Below the pieces are notes generated by a model. The model saw nothing but the letters and a program-made list of their open reading frames with translations, was not told the DNA's origin and did no database searches. Of a stretch of 64,000 nt of DNA, positions 43,501 through 56,075 are shown in pieces. The position numbers were made by a program, and so were the translations under genes. The stretch comes from Apium graveolens (Eukaryota > Streptophyta > Magnoliopsida > Apiales > Apiaceae): positions 61,631,956 to 61,695,955 of the forward strand of contig NC_133653.1 in the NCBI RefSeq assembly GCF_009905375.1, written 5' to 3'. Every line of letters begins with the position of its first letter. The stretch's first letter is position 1.

Positions 43501-46500
43501 GGTGCACCTAATGGGATACACTGGGTCTAATCACTTCTTCTTCTAGCATCTCTTGCCTCTACTTTGCTAACTTCCTCATTTTAACTGGTGCCATTTTGTA
43601 TAAGGCCTTAGTCACTGGCTTCGTCTCAGGTGCTAAGTCAATCGCGAACCTCATTTTCCTATCCGGAGGAAATATTGATAACTCATCTGGAAACATATCT
43701 TGAAACTCCTTAATTGCTATAAAATCTTCAAATTTTGTTTGCTTCTGACTTTTATTTATCTCATAATCACCATAATGCTCACATCTTGATCACCGTAATC
43801 ATCGTTAACAAATTCTTTACCCTCCTTCTTCCTTTATACCTCATCTTATTCTCATTTAGCGTCTTCAGGACTATCTCTTCATCACGACGGTTTGTCTGGG
43901 CATCATGCTTAAATAGTTAATCCATTCCTTAGAACAATGTCAAATCCTCTTATCTCAAATGATATCAATTCTTCACAACTTATTGCCAGAAATCTCAATT
44001 CCACCGTTGGTATTTACTTATTTAATAATTACACAGTTCTTGACTTGCTAGTCTTTTAGTCATAATCTTATCAATTCAACAGGGTAACTCATCTTATCAA
44101 CAAAACCTTAAGAGATAAATGATCAAGTTGCTCCCACATCTTTCCATACTTTGACACATAAGATATCTGCAATAATCATTCCCGTCATCACATCCGTATT
44201 TCGAATAACATTTTTCACAGATAATTCGTAAACTCCCGCTCTTGGAGACGTATTCCTTATTGAAGTAGATTCCTTTGACTCTTAAGTGCATCCCCGGCTA
44301 GGGATAGTGATTTGTAATCCTTGACATATACCCTTGTTTCCTTTTCATACATGAGAGGTTGATAGAATTTTGCCCTCTTGGTTCAGAATACGTTGATTTT
44401 TACTCGAAAAACTTTTGCAAAGAACACAGTACGAGAGAACAACTAGAAGGATTCAAAATGCTAATAAACTTAGAGTTGGAAAGAAAGAAGAAGTGATGAT
44501 TTAAATATGAATGAGACAACCATATTGGTACTTAAGATGGCCAGTCTCTTGTACCGTATGGTATACAGCACATGATTAGGTGGCGTCCCACCCGACTCTT
44601 CGTCATTCCGACAAAGCGTCTCACCATAACAATGTTTGTCCCAATCAAAGAGCAAAACTTGAGGGGAACAATTTAAATTTGAAAGGAATGCAATATCCTC
44701 CTTTTTGATTTCATCATAAGGAGTTTATTAAGAAAAGAAGTTCATATATTTTTAGGAATTAAAAAGGAATATACACTGTAATATTGAAGACAAGAATGAC
44801 ACCATTGGTCACCATCCACATTTCACTAGTATTCATCTTTCGAGCTTGTTCGATCATATTCCCATTGTTCCATATAACCACTTTAGAAAGTACGATGAAA
44901 TGCCTTCGCAAATTAAGTATTATGGTAAATTCTTACTTGTTATGTCTTGCGTCTTTAACATTCGCACCTACACGTATAATACTTTAATAATTCAATCATA
45001 ATGGCGTCCGTATCAGATGACCTCGAGTTTCTTTTTTTCAATTTAGAATAATCTCGAATCATTCAACATAACAATCCTTTTGTTAATAATATTCTTCTTT
45101 TGGAAAGGTTCTGGAAATCTTCCTAATCTTCTTCGGTCATGCCCAGGCTTCTGTTAAATCAATACATTCTTTAAACTTAAATGGCCTCTGCAACTGGATG
45201 AATAATTACTCCGAACGCGGTTTCTGTTATTAACCTTGTCAAATAATATTTGCACCTTAGCGTTAGGAATAATCAACTTCTTCATAATCGCGGGTTACTT
45301 TAGTTTTCTGAATTAACAATACTATATCTGAAACAAGTATCTTTCCAGGTAATCTGGGTCTTTTAACAAACAAGAAACTCAAGTAGTAACTTGACAATCA
45401 AGGTTTAAAACTTATTTTATTTAAAAAGGCTTTTAGAAATTTTGTAAGAGAAAAAATCTTTCTCGAAAACTGGTTTAAACATTTTAAAAATCACAAATCT
45501 GATTGTCCTTACTATATGAGTTGGTTGTTGTCCTTCCTACCTATAACAAGGTACCAAATTAAAGAAACGATCACATATAGGTCCATTTACTTCAATCTAC
45601 CCTCTCTCCTTTATTGGGTCCATTTGCCTTTTTTAATTGACGAAGACTTCAGTTGTCGTTGCATGCTATCTTATTCGTAGCTTCATATCAAGCTTCCATA
45701 CTGGTAATACTCCCGTTATAAACTATACAATCGTTAAGTGGAACAGACTATCCAATAATCGACAAGTCGGCTAATGTCACATCATCTTGTTAAAATATAT
45801 ATCACATCATCATAACACCGTTATCTAACTTCAAGAAATCTCCAGATCCATAATCTTCTCTAACTCTCTCTCTTCAACTCTTATCCACTCCATTCCACAA
45901 GCTAGTCATGGGTGCCCTAATCACTAATAGCTTCTTGTAACCTAGGTAACAGCTATCCTTCGGAACACTTGAATCTTCTTTCTAAACTTCTTCTCACCTT
46001 TATTTGTATCTCAATACTCACCATTTACTGCAACTCCCGAATCCATCCTCATAGGTACAATTACTTCATAGGAAAAGTTCTAAACTTGGGGGTATAAAAC
46101 AGGGGGTAGGGTAAACTGAAAAGATACATTCACAGCCGAAAGTCCAGTAAAATAAGAATAAACGGATGGAGGTTCTTAAATAGGTAGTCTCATAACAAGA
46201 GGTGGTAGAATAGCGTGGAATAACTTGAAGAGGTGCAACTGTCACAACAGAAGGTAGTTCTATTAATACTGATGGAGGACAAGGTGCAAATCAAATCTGA
46301 GAGAGAATGACGATCCTCGAATGGAAAGCTCCAAATGATCAGATGATACAGGGAAATCAGGATCTGCCATTGCCGTTGTCTGGGAATCACGTTGCAAGTT
46401 AAGAATCCCGAATCACAATACGAACCGTGCCGGAGACCTATTATACAATCGCACTCAACCTCACAACGTCCTATCTTTCTATTTCCTACTCCTAATCCAA

Positions 46501-46554
46501 AACCTCTACCCAATCCCGACAATCTAGGCTTGTTTTAGTGACTTATAACTTGTA
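40531..46554 (-). pseudogene. Decayed Ty3/gypsy gag-pol of element B
   Basis: No long frame survives, but the domain order can be read on the minus strand. A Gag-like start (MADPDFPVSSDHL) is near 46370. Protease traces (FDIVL followed by a changed GMDWL motif) are near 43940. RT traces are at about 43510-43030: a frameshifted PVLxxxKK-GSMR block, SKIDLRFGRYQLEIEP near 43350, and a segment aligning with the DLMNRIF/catalytic region near 43210 in which the YVDD Asp pair is not recognisable. RNase H is near 42760-42540 (VVYSDASHKGVGCVLMQ, KPYEQKYPTHNL). Integrase zinc residues (CWTCQRIK) lie near 42080. The last residues, TWELESDMLDKYPHSFS, end near 40560. The element is old and inactive. Confidence 0.85.
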
Positions 46555-46566
46555 GCTCTGATACCA
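46555..46566 (-). other. Primer-binding site of gypsy B
   Basis: Minus strand TGGTATCAGAGC, three bases inside the LTR end at 46570. Confidence 0.9.
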
Positions 46567-46801
46567 ACCTGTGGCACCCTCCAAACCCGGGTCAGAAGTT
46601 CGGGGTCCACAACACATATATAAAATATAAACCTGTATAAAAAATATTATTCACAATGACCCTGCTTGACAAAACCACGGATCGCAACAGGTTAACGTAT
46701 GAAAATAAGCCACAACCTTAACTTTTATTACAACGTACCAAATCCCCATTAATTTAACTTACAACTGACAATAAAATTATTCTTATAACCTAACTATCTC
46801 T

Positions 46802-46888
46802 CTAAAGCATGAAGCTTCTGCTAGCTCGATCCAACTCAACTGGAACCTTAGCCCGCACTTTGGACTGAGGAACTTCACTATCATCCAT
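46802..46888 (-). CDS. LTR mini-ORF of gypsy B, 28 codons
   Basis: ATG at 46888 to TAG at 46802, beginning MDDSEVPQSKVRAKVPVELD. An acceptor-like CATATATTTTACAG lies about ten bases upstream. The place in the LTR (just before U5 ends, after the hairpin) matches the mini-ORF of the G1/G2 family, but the peptides are unrelated. A donor-like TTAG/GTTATAAG lies only past the stop, so splicing in frame as in G1 is not predicted. Confidence 0.35.
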   Translation of the reverse strand: MDDSEVPQSKVRAKVPVELDRASRSFML

Positions 46889-47064
46889 ATTCTTTTCAAC
46901 TGTAAAATATATGAAAGAATCGCAAGGGTGAGCTAACTAGCTCAGCAAGTCATAATAGTGATAACTGAGGTTAAGCAATGTTCAAATGGAATGATTCAGA
47001 AGAATCAAGTTTATTGTAAACAACCATTAGAACTGGATATTCATTTTTAAGTTTTAAAACCAAG

Positions 47065-47095
47065 GGTTAGGCTGCTGATCAGTCACGCACTAACC
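47065..47095 (-). other. LTR hairpin with TGATCA palindrome (gypsy B)
   Basis: GGTTAG at 47065-47070 pairs with CTAACC at 47090-47095 around TGATCA (47076-47081). It is homologous to 19138-19168. Confidence 0.45.
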
Positions 47096-49991
47096 CCGAG
47101 CAAAGCACACAGCACTGCTCTAATTACTGGATCCAAGGCACATATTGGCCTATAATCGACCACGAATCTGGTCTGACCACGAATCTGGTCTTTATTTAGA
47201 AAACTATCCAATTCTAAAATAATTCAGTATGACAAATGATATACTTCAATAAAACAAAATCATAATCAATGATGATCAAACACTTGAATAAAAACGTGAA
47301 AAATTTCATGGATATCACAAGGTATATCAGGGTATGTATAAGAAACGGTTTTTCAGTTTGTACAAGGGTCAAGTATTAGACCAGTAATGATTTTTCAGGG
47401 TATGGTTCTTTGATGTTATAAAGAATGATTAGAGTATAAAAGTTTCCGTATTTTTAAACAATTCTCTTCCAATATTTGGTTTTTGGTAGTTATACATTTG
47501 AGGAGTCATATTATATTTGTATGGTTCGGTGTCTAAGGATCAACAAAGGATGGTTTACAAAGAATAAGGCTTATGGCTCAAGATCAAGAAAAATCAAGGT
47601 TCAAGGTTAAATAGTTTAAAGCACTTGCAAAATAAAACATGAGTTATTTTGAATAATAGCGACATGTTATGAAACAGTTCGAAAACATTGGTAATATATC
47701 TTGAAGAAAAGTTCAGGCTTTAATGTCCAACCATTAGATCCCATTGGATTCAACTTCGACACTCAGGTTTTTCTGTTGAAACTCTACTGAGCTCGTCGAC
47801 TGACCACTAGGTTATCTTTAGTCCATCGTCCACTTTTAGGTTCCCGACTATAACCTACAGGATCGAAATACCCTACGTTAGACGTCTAGGTATGCTTCAC
47901 ATATCCTCGATACCAATTTTACCCAATGATATTCAAACCCGACTCGTAATTATATATATTATAATCACACGCAACAAGTAGGGTTCACAATCTCGAAAAT
48001 CGGTTCTGTGTTCGTTTTTGGAAAATACATATACTCTTTATTTTACGAAATCAGGGTTATCGATTTGGCAAAATATTTCATCACATTGAACAACCAAGTT
48101 TCGTATAAAACACACACATATATATATAGTCTCTCGACGTCCCGATATTCATCGGATACGTTTTCGTATTTACGTAATTCAGTTTCCCAGAAATCGGGCA
48201 GCGTCTCCTTTGTTTATCGGACTACCCGTCCAAACATCAATCGACGTCAATTCAACAACAACAATCCAATTTAAAACACGACAACCAATCACAACTCGCA
48301 AATTCCAATCACCGATACAATTTAGTAATCACTACTAACTTAACCATCACGATTCAATATTTACTAATTAACTATTTCGATCTAGAATAAAAACATAACA
48401 CGACTTTTATTTAATAAAAATATTAGGACTCAGAATCGTGTCATCACCGTCCACCGTCGACTCACCGAAGTACACCGTCGACGGCAGTAAAATTTACCGG
48501 TGCCCGATACGTGTCGGGTTTCCAAATAAATTCCACCGATTAATCAAAATTTTCCGCGCAAAATATTTTATATCATAAAGTTTAATCAAATAATGCCCTG
48601 CAGCAAATTATAAATAAAATTCCAAATTAATATATATAATAATTTGGAAAAATAAACAGGAAGAAAGTAACAGTCAAAGCAGGAGATATGGTTCCGGCCG
48701 GGTCACCGGAAATACGCCGGTGGCCGGAAAATCACAACACAGCAGCATGGAAATCATCACAACAGAGATATATATACACTCATACTTGTGTATATATACA
48801 TACCAACAACACAACTGAACTCAGGCGCCGGAAAAAAAAGATCAAACGCCAGAAAACAATCAAACCCCGAGGTGGGTTTCTCAGAAAATCGAACAGAAAC
48901 GCGACCATAGGAACAAGAACAAAGAACTATGTACCAGGACTTAAGACCCATTCAAAGTCGAGTGGTAATTGAATGGAAAATAAATGAAAATGGTGAGAGT
49001 AAGGAGAGAGATTAGCCGAGTGAAAAAAATGAGGGGATACAGGGGTATAGTTGTGTGTATTATTTTCTTTTATTTTGTTTCTTTCTTTCTTTTTTTTTCT
49101 ATTCACTCTGCAGCCAACGCGTGGCTCAAACAACACCATTGACTGCCACATGTCTCATATTTGGGACACGTATTAGTAAAAAGGGACCTGTAACCCGGTT
49201 TCTGTTCCTCGTTTCACAATTTATCGAACCAAGTTACACATAAAATAAACTTGTAAAATTACCAAAATAGTTTTAAAATTTTCTAAAAATCCCGAAACCA
49301 ATAAAATAAAATTTTCATAATTTTTAAAGCATTTTTGAAACACAACTCGTACCCGCATTTCACAATTAACGAATCGAGCTGCACTTAAAATAAATTCAGA
49401 AAATCATGAAAATAGTTTTTAAATGTTACAAATATCCCGAAGTTTATCAAAACATAAATTTTAAAATTTTAAAACAATTTTTGAAACACAATTTATACCT
49501 GATTTTCGCAATTAAACGAATCGACGCGCGGGTGAAATTAATCACGAAAATTCCCAACATAATTTTAAAATTCTCAAAATATTTCAAAATTGAATAAATA
49601 TGAGTTTCATATATTTTGAATAATTCTGGAATTAAATACATATTTTACAAGTGAACACAATCAGAAAATCATTTAAAGATAAATAATTAATAAAATATTG
49701 ATTTCTAAATTTTATAAAATCCCAAAAATAACTATTGTAATTATAGAACCATAAAAATGATTTTAAAGACATTTTAAATATTTATGCAATTAAATTTACA
49801 CTAAATCCACTTTTGAAATTGAAAACAATTCAATACGACTCCATAATTAATCACGCGGACAACCCGGTACACCATAAAACACACATTAATTAAACAACAC
49901 ATAGCGGTCAAACCCAATACACATATTTTATTTATTTAATAATTTCCATAATCACATTTTTAAATAATTCAAAAATACACGAGTCGTTATA

Positions 49992-51607
49992 CCAACCTTT
50001 AAGGATCAGTGGGGAAATTTTTCAGAAGTATATTGACAATGGTTCTATTATCAGTAAATGGTGTCTTGATATGCCCTGTACCTAGGAAGTACATGAGGAA
50101 TGATTTAAGAATAACCTTGGAGAAGTTACAAAAAGAGTGGTGATATTTATGTTTTTACAAATAGAAACTTTGGTAAAGGAAATATGACTGTAATAATAAT
50201 AATGCCGAGTGTGGCACGTGTTAAACCATGAGAAAGTATGGATCGAACCAGTAAAGGTCCTAAGTATGACCGAGAGTCAGTCATGACAATGTTAACCTCT
50301 AAAGACCGAGGCAATAAGTTTTGGAAAAAAATGGTGATATTTTTTTTTCTCACCAAAGCGTAAGGAAGAGCATTTTCGCACAAGCAGTGATTAGAAATGA
50401 GGTAGAAAATTTAGTTGGAGATCGTTCAAAAGACATTGATTATAAGGAACTATTACTATCAGGAAAGGCCAATGAGGTGGCCGACACTCTAAGTGTAAGA
50501 GAGCAATTATAGGTGCTCGTGCCGGAGGAATACAGTGATGATGGTTAAAGCCGTGAAGGTTGTATTATGGTGTGAAAGATTGACATTCCTTCTGATGATT
50601 GTGTGATACTCAATCGTAATAGTATTTTGGTAAAAGTTTAATTCATATAATCGCCGTGAGCGGGCTATCTATATTAGAAGGTCCTATCTTGCGATTAACC
50701 AGGACCATGTTATGAAAGGACTAAATGAACCTCTGAGCTTCATGTCTCCCAATAAAGACATATGGTTAATAATGGTATTAACCTGTTATCGTTGCTTTTA
50801 TTGAAACTCTTCTGCAATTTTATCTGCTTCATGTCATATGTATATCAAGTTTAGGAGTGTTCTTCATGTATCATGAATGGTGATTATGTTACCTCCTTAG
50901 AGGAATTCGATACGGTAGGTATGGACTCTATATGGTTAGATATTAAGATTTCATGGAAAACGAATGACTACAGTAGGTCAGCGGTGGACCCTAGTAATGC
51001 ATCAATGACTCTGCGAGGAATGAGTCGATTACAACCGTGAGAGTTGTATTGGAATGGATGTTGAGATTGACTACCACTAATCGGGTCATTATGATGTATA
51101 AATTATTATTGATAGACAAACTAAGCCAAACAATTACCTATGATATATTTATTCCTTCTTATCGACAAAGAGTAGTATAACTATACAAAGTAGGTTGCGG
51201 TATAGCAATGGATTCTAGTAACGATGATGTCTAGAATGAAATCCCAGATTCGATTTTCGCTGTCTAGGGAGTTTCAAAGGTGATTGTTTATAAGCTCGCG
51301 CAAGAGCATGGGTCCATAGAATGATGGACGGAATAATAAATATTCAGGCACGTGAATTGCGATCCTATAATACTTGATGTTGAGATATATACATAAATAT
51401 GTTTTGTTCTCCTATGATAAACCTCTATAGTTCAGAGGTAGAATCCAAGCCAGATGTTTCAGTGGCAATATTTTTTTATATAATTCTCTTAAATTCTTTC
51501 TTTTCTCTGCTTTTCATTTTCGTGTAAACTGAGAAGAACAACCCTTCCAGAAGGGGAGGTATTGTCGAATGACTATCTATCTGTGTGATATAAGCCTAGT
51601 AGGATAC
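49992..51607 (+). pseudogene. Degenerate Ty3/gypsy remnant (RNase H trace, possible PPT)
   Basis: Near 50435-50495 the translation DYKELLLSGKANEVADTLS recalls the C-terminal end of gypsy RNase H (the GKAN-VADALS motif). Downstream is about 1 kb without a readable frame where integrase would lie. At 51551-51563 AGAAGGGGAGGTA resembles a PPT followed by TGTCGAATGAC, which could be the start of a 3' LTR into which C3 inserted. The left part begins with CCAAC, the possible target duplication of the A-B composite. Confidence 0.4.
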
Positions 51608-52224
51608 TGTTAGGTCACACACACACACTGTAGAGGGGGTGAATACAGTGTATAGTACACTCAAATCGAACTTTAAGAACTTAATTAACAGAAAACAAAC
51701 TTTATTGAAACAATAAACTCTGTTACAGTATGGAACTGTTACCTCTCAGTGATGAACAAATATCACGAGAGCTGCTAGGGTTACAATGAATAATCTTTTC
51801 TAATAATGATAACACTTATAGTGTAAACCCTATGTCTGTGTTTATATACTACATAGTTACAAGATAATCGCTAATTGATATGGAATATAATTCTGCTTCC
51901 TAAAATATATCAATCATATATCTTTTCTTCCAAGTATTCCATTCTTCACGGAATTCCTTCTTCATGCATATCTCTTCTTATGTTTATCTCAATCTTCTTT
52001 CCTTTAATCAACTACTGTCCTTATCTGATTGTCCTTCAGCACTTAAGTTCTGATATCTATCTTCTGATGATTATCTCCTGATAATATAAGTACTGATATC
52101 CTTAAGTCCTGACTTCCAGTATAAGTACTGATCAACAGTTAAGTACTGATTTATCCTGTTCACGTAAGATCTGAAAGCTAAACATAAAACATATTAGCCA
52201 TGACATTATCAAATATATCTAACA
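51608..52224 (-). repeat. 3' LTR of copia C3, 617 bp
   Basis: On the minus strand runs TGTTAGATATATTTG to GTGACCTAACA, with a (TG)n run near its end (plus strand CACACACACACA at 51616). TATA box, minus strand, at 51841-51848. Confidence 0.95.
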
Positions 52225-52240
52225 ATCTCCCCTAACTTGT
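52225..52240 (-). other. Polypurine tract of C3
   Basis: Minus strand ACAAGTTAGGGGAGAT; one G of the GGGGG core seen in C1 and C2 is A here. Confidence 0.85.
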
Positions 52241-52432
52241 AAATTAACAAAATATACAAGTTTAACAGATATTTGATGATGTCAAAAACATTAAGTACAA
52301 ATGCATGAGAAATAGACTAGATAACTACAACTTACAGTCCTTAAAGTTTTTACCAATTTCAACTTCTGATAACAACTTCAATCTGTATAAATATCAGAAT
52401 TTAAGCAGTTGTAGATCTTCGACTTGGCTTCT

Positions 52433-55400
52433 TCATTTTCTGATCTCTCTGATGTCAGGAGTTGTTCTGAGATAGTTCTTCTATAAACATTTCTCAGCAT
52501 ATCTTAGTTCATCAATCATTCTCCTTTTAACACCTTTAATCTCTGCAGTATCTTCACTAGTATGAAAGATTGCAGCTCTGAGATCATTAATCTTTGCTTT
52601 TCTTAACTCCTGATCTAGTCTTATGACATAAGCTTTTTCTGACTCAAGATTGAATTCAAGTCCCTTAATACCAAGATACGTTCTGATCTGTGCAGTATTA
52701 GGCTTCATATCAACAATATCACCATTATGATCTCTGTACTTTGGAACATATCTGCTGTCAGACTTAACAGAATAAAGCCTTTTCTGCCTCTGAATCTGTT
52801 CTTTTAAGTAGTTTGCAGCAGTCTCTGTTATTCTGTCATCCACTTGAAGTAAGAAAAGTACATGCTCCAATTCTTCAAAATACTTCAAAGGAATGGTATT
52901 TTGTCTTATATGATAAACCCTACCATCTGTCATGAAATACAACATGATGTATTCTTTCAAGTAGGTATGGTAAACCATCTGTACAGATTCCAGTTGATTC
53001 GATCTCTCAGGAGTTGCTCCAATACCTGGTTCACTCAAGGAAGTTGGATCATTGGTAGTGTTGTGTACTCTTCTTTCATCAGCACTTCCCAATCCAGTTT
53101 TATCTCTAGCTTCCTTTCCAGTAACTACTCTTGCTTCAAAACCACTTGCAGTAGTCTTCAAAGATTGAGTCTGTTTTGCTTTAGTGAATCCTGGTAGGAG
53201 TGTCTTTGATCTATTTTCTGATATCAAGTTAACTTGAGCACTGTCAGAGGTTACTTGCTTCTTCTGAATATCAGAACTTACAATTTCTTGACTCTGAACA
53301 ACTTGAGCCATATCAGAGGTTGTTTTAAGAACTTTTCTTGTAGTCAGAGCAAGATCATCTTTTACATCAGTAATTTCTTCTTCCTCAGGAGGTACATAAG
53401 GCTTGATAGGTTCACCAACCTTTTCTTTACCCTTGGATCTTGGATCTATCTGTGGTTGTGATCTAGCCAAAGTTGCTTCAGTATGTGTCCTTTCTTTGAT
53501 CACAATGCCTTTAGGTTTTGGAAGTAACTTTTTACTAGAAGCTTCAGATTTAGATGTGACTTTCTCTGATTTAAGTCTGGCTTCTTCTTCCTTTAAACTT
53601 TACAAGTCCATCCCTAGGATTTTCTTGAAGAAATAACTGTCTTGATATTTCCTCATCAAGATCTAGAAGTTCATCAGAACTTATCCTTTTACCAGCAGCA
53701 GAACTTATTCTTTTCCCAGTATCAGAACTTGTTCTGTGACTAGCTTGTCTTGATGTAAACCTTCTACCTTGACTATGACCACTACCCATTCCAGAGGTTC
53801 CTTGGTCATCTTTCCATCATCCTTTCCTTGCAGTGTCTTGTTGGTTGTGCATTTGGACTTAATTACCTTCTCCCCCTTTTTGGCATCAGCAGGTAATAAA
53901 AGAGAGAGAAGTAGTTCCACTGAGGTCTGGATTTCAGTAAGTTGCGATTGCTGAGAAGCTTGATTTGTCAGAATTTGATCAATCTGAGCTTGTTGTTTCT
54001 CTTGAGTTTTCTCAATATAAGCAACCCTGTCAATGGTAGGTTGGAAGAACTTTTTCTTATCAATTTTCCAAACATGTTCCTGTTTGATAAAGTTCTCCTG
54101 AATCTTGTGTAGCTCTGCATGAGTATTGGAATGAAGACCTTGTAGATGTTTAGTACTCAATGCAGTGACTCTAAGCTGGGTTTTAAAATCATCAGAATTT
54201 AACATGGCTTCAGCTTTAGTCAGGTGCTCAGCAAGATGTAAAGCATTTGGAAGCACATGAAACTGAGTTCCATTCCTTAGTCCACTCCTGACCTGCAGGA
54301 GTTTCACTCCAAGGCACTGGTGCATCCCTGATAACAAATTCCTTTACCAGTTCAGACTTAGGAAGAGTCGGTGGAGAAGTATGTCCTGAAGGACCTGCTT
54401 CATCAGCATCTACAGTTGTAGCAGCTTCACCAGTATCTCCAACATTTGCAGCATCAGAACTTAAAGAATCAGTATCTTCTGATAAGACAACAGTGTGAGT
54501 AGCAATGGAGGCTTCAGCATCCTTTAATTGCTGATCTGATACTAAGTTCTGATCAATAGCCATATCCTGATGCTCACCTAAAATCTGATCATCAACATCT
54601 TGATACAGAGAAGGTGTTGTTGATAACTCTGGAGTTTGAACAGCATCAGTAACAGGTGTTGTGGAATGATTATTTACTGTTGGAGCTTCTAAGAAAAGAA
54701 TTGCAGGCACAACCAAGTTCTGAATATCAATTTCAGCACTTGTGCCTGGATCAACAAGAGACACAGATGGGGAGTTAGCCTTGTCAGATACAGCTTCCTG
54801 AGATGGAGTGGATGGAGAAGAAGTGACCGGAGCAAATTCCTTGCCTTGTGAGATCAGAGATTCCTGATCCCCTTCCATCGCTGCTTCCTCCTCATCATCT
54901 GAAACTGGCCTTTGTGCCCTCTGTTTCTTGTACTTCCTTGTTGATTTGGATTCCTTTGGAGTTTCAGGAATTATCATACGTCTAAGCCTCTTGAGAAGCC
55001 TAGAACCCCCAATTTCAGAATCTGATTCATCTCTCAAAGTAAATCGCCTCCTCTTTTGAGGTGTTTGAGGAACAGTTTTTGTTCTCTTTGGCTTAGAGGA
55101 TGGAGACTTCACAGTAGGTGCTGAAGAAGAAGGTTGAGCAGTCTGTGAAGTAGAGAGATAGGATTTGAGATAAGTTCTGAGGGTAGGTTGAGTAGAATGA
55201 GAGGTAGGTACTGAGGTTGATGGATTTTGGGTGGTTGGAGGTGGTTGGACATCAGAGTAAACAGATCTATAGGTATCAGGATCAGCATTTACCAGGATCT
55301 GTTTTACAGACTTAGGAATCTGTAATGGTCTAACCATTTTCTTCTTAGTATCAGCATTTACCAGATCATTAAAGTACCTTTTTGCAACCTTAAAAGGTGG

Positions 55401-56075
55401 GGTTTGAGTGCTGACTAAATGAGGTTCATCAGTACAGTAAGTGTAAATAAGTTGACAGAATCTAGCAAAATAAACAACATCTCGATCCTCTGTCATCCTA
55501 TCCCCAATAAAACCAATTATTCCAGTTGCAAAATCAAAATGAGTTTGATGGATAATAGCATACCCTATGTGCTGACTCAGAATTGGGATAGCATCAAAAT
55601 TTGAACATTTGTTCCCAAAGGCTTTGGTGATGCAATCAAAGAAGAAACTCCATTCTCTTCTGATATTAGCCCATTTCAACTGCCCAAGTTTCGTCAGACT
55701 CTTTTCATATCCCAATTCAGCCATTAACTCTCGAAGGGCTGAGTCCTCTGGAACTGAGAAAGTACAATCCTCTGGAAGATGTAAAGCCCTGCGTACTGTA
55801 CCAGGAGTGACTACAAAAAATGAATCACCCACTTGGAAGATAATACTGGGAGTTCCACGGTTACCACCATCATCAAAAATGCCAGTCCTCCAGAACCTCA
55901 GAACTTGTTGACTTGAAAATAATTCAGGCTGAGTTAAGGCGTACCCAACCTCACTATGTGCAAGAAGATCTTGCACAAAGTACAATTCAGATGGAGCTTC
56001 AGCATGATCAAGAATTGCAGCATAGTTGTTTGGAACAAACTTAGCTCCATCAATGATTAAATCCTTTGGTGCCAT
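52433..56075 (-). pseudogene. ORF3 (C3), three frameshifts and one late stop
   Basis: ATG at 56075 (MAPKDLIIDGAKF) opens the same protein as C1 ORF3. The N-terminal domain and first linker are intact for about 610 codons. An extra C near 54254 shifts the frame after the conserved EWTKEWNSVSC; one A is missing near 53820; an extra base lies near 53613; TAG at 52481 replaces a Leu codon fifteen residues before the expected end (TGA at 52433). Between the breaks the coiled-coil region and the C-terminal domain are close to C1. A segment of about 14 codons present in C1 after DSDSE is missing near 55015. Only the N-terminal domain could be made. Confidence 0.85.

Larger units (their letters stand above)
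39346..49991 (-). mobile_element. Ty3/gypsy element B (minus strand), 3' LTR truncated
   Basis: On the minus strand: 5' LTR 49991-46570, PBS 46566-46555, decayed gag-pol to 40531, PPT, then the first ~1.17 kb of the 3' LTR (40514-39346). It faces gypsy A head-on, so A 18600-39345 (without C2) and B 44195-47640 form an imperfect inverted repeat of about 3.4 kb per arm with a 4.85-kb spacer. Confidence 0.85.
46570..49991 (-). repeat. 5' LTR of gypsy B, 3,422 bp
   Basis: Begins TATAACGACTCGTG at 49991 and ends GGGTGCCACA at 46570, so its termini are TA...CA instead of TG...CA. The same start is seen at the 3' LTR beside the PPT. It contains the TGATCA hairpin (47065-47095) and a mini-ORF (46802-46888). 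Other stretches are AT-rich without genes; TA/CA microsatellites lie near 48110-48130 and 48770-48800. Confidence 0.9.
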
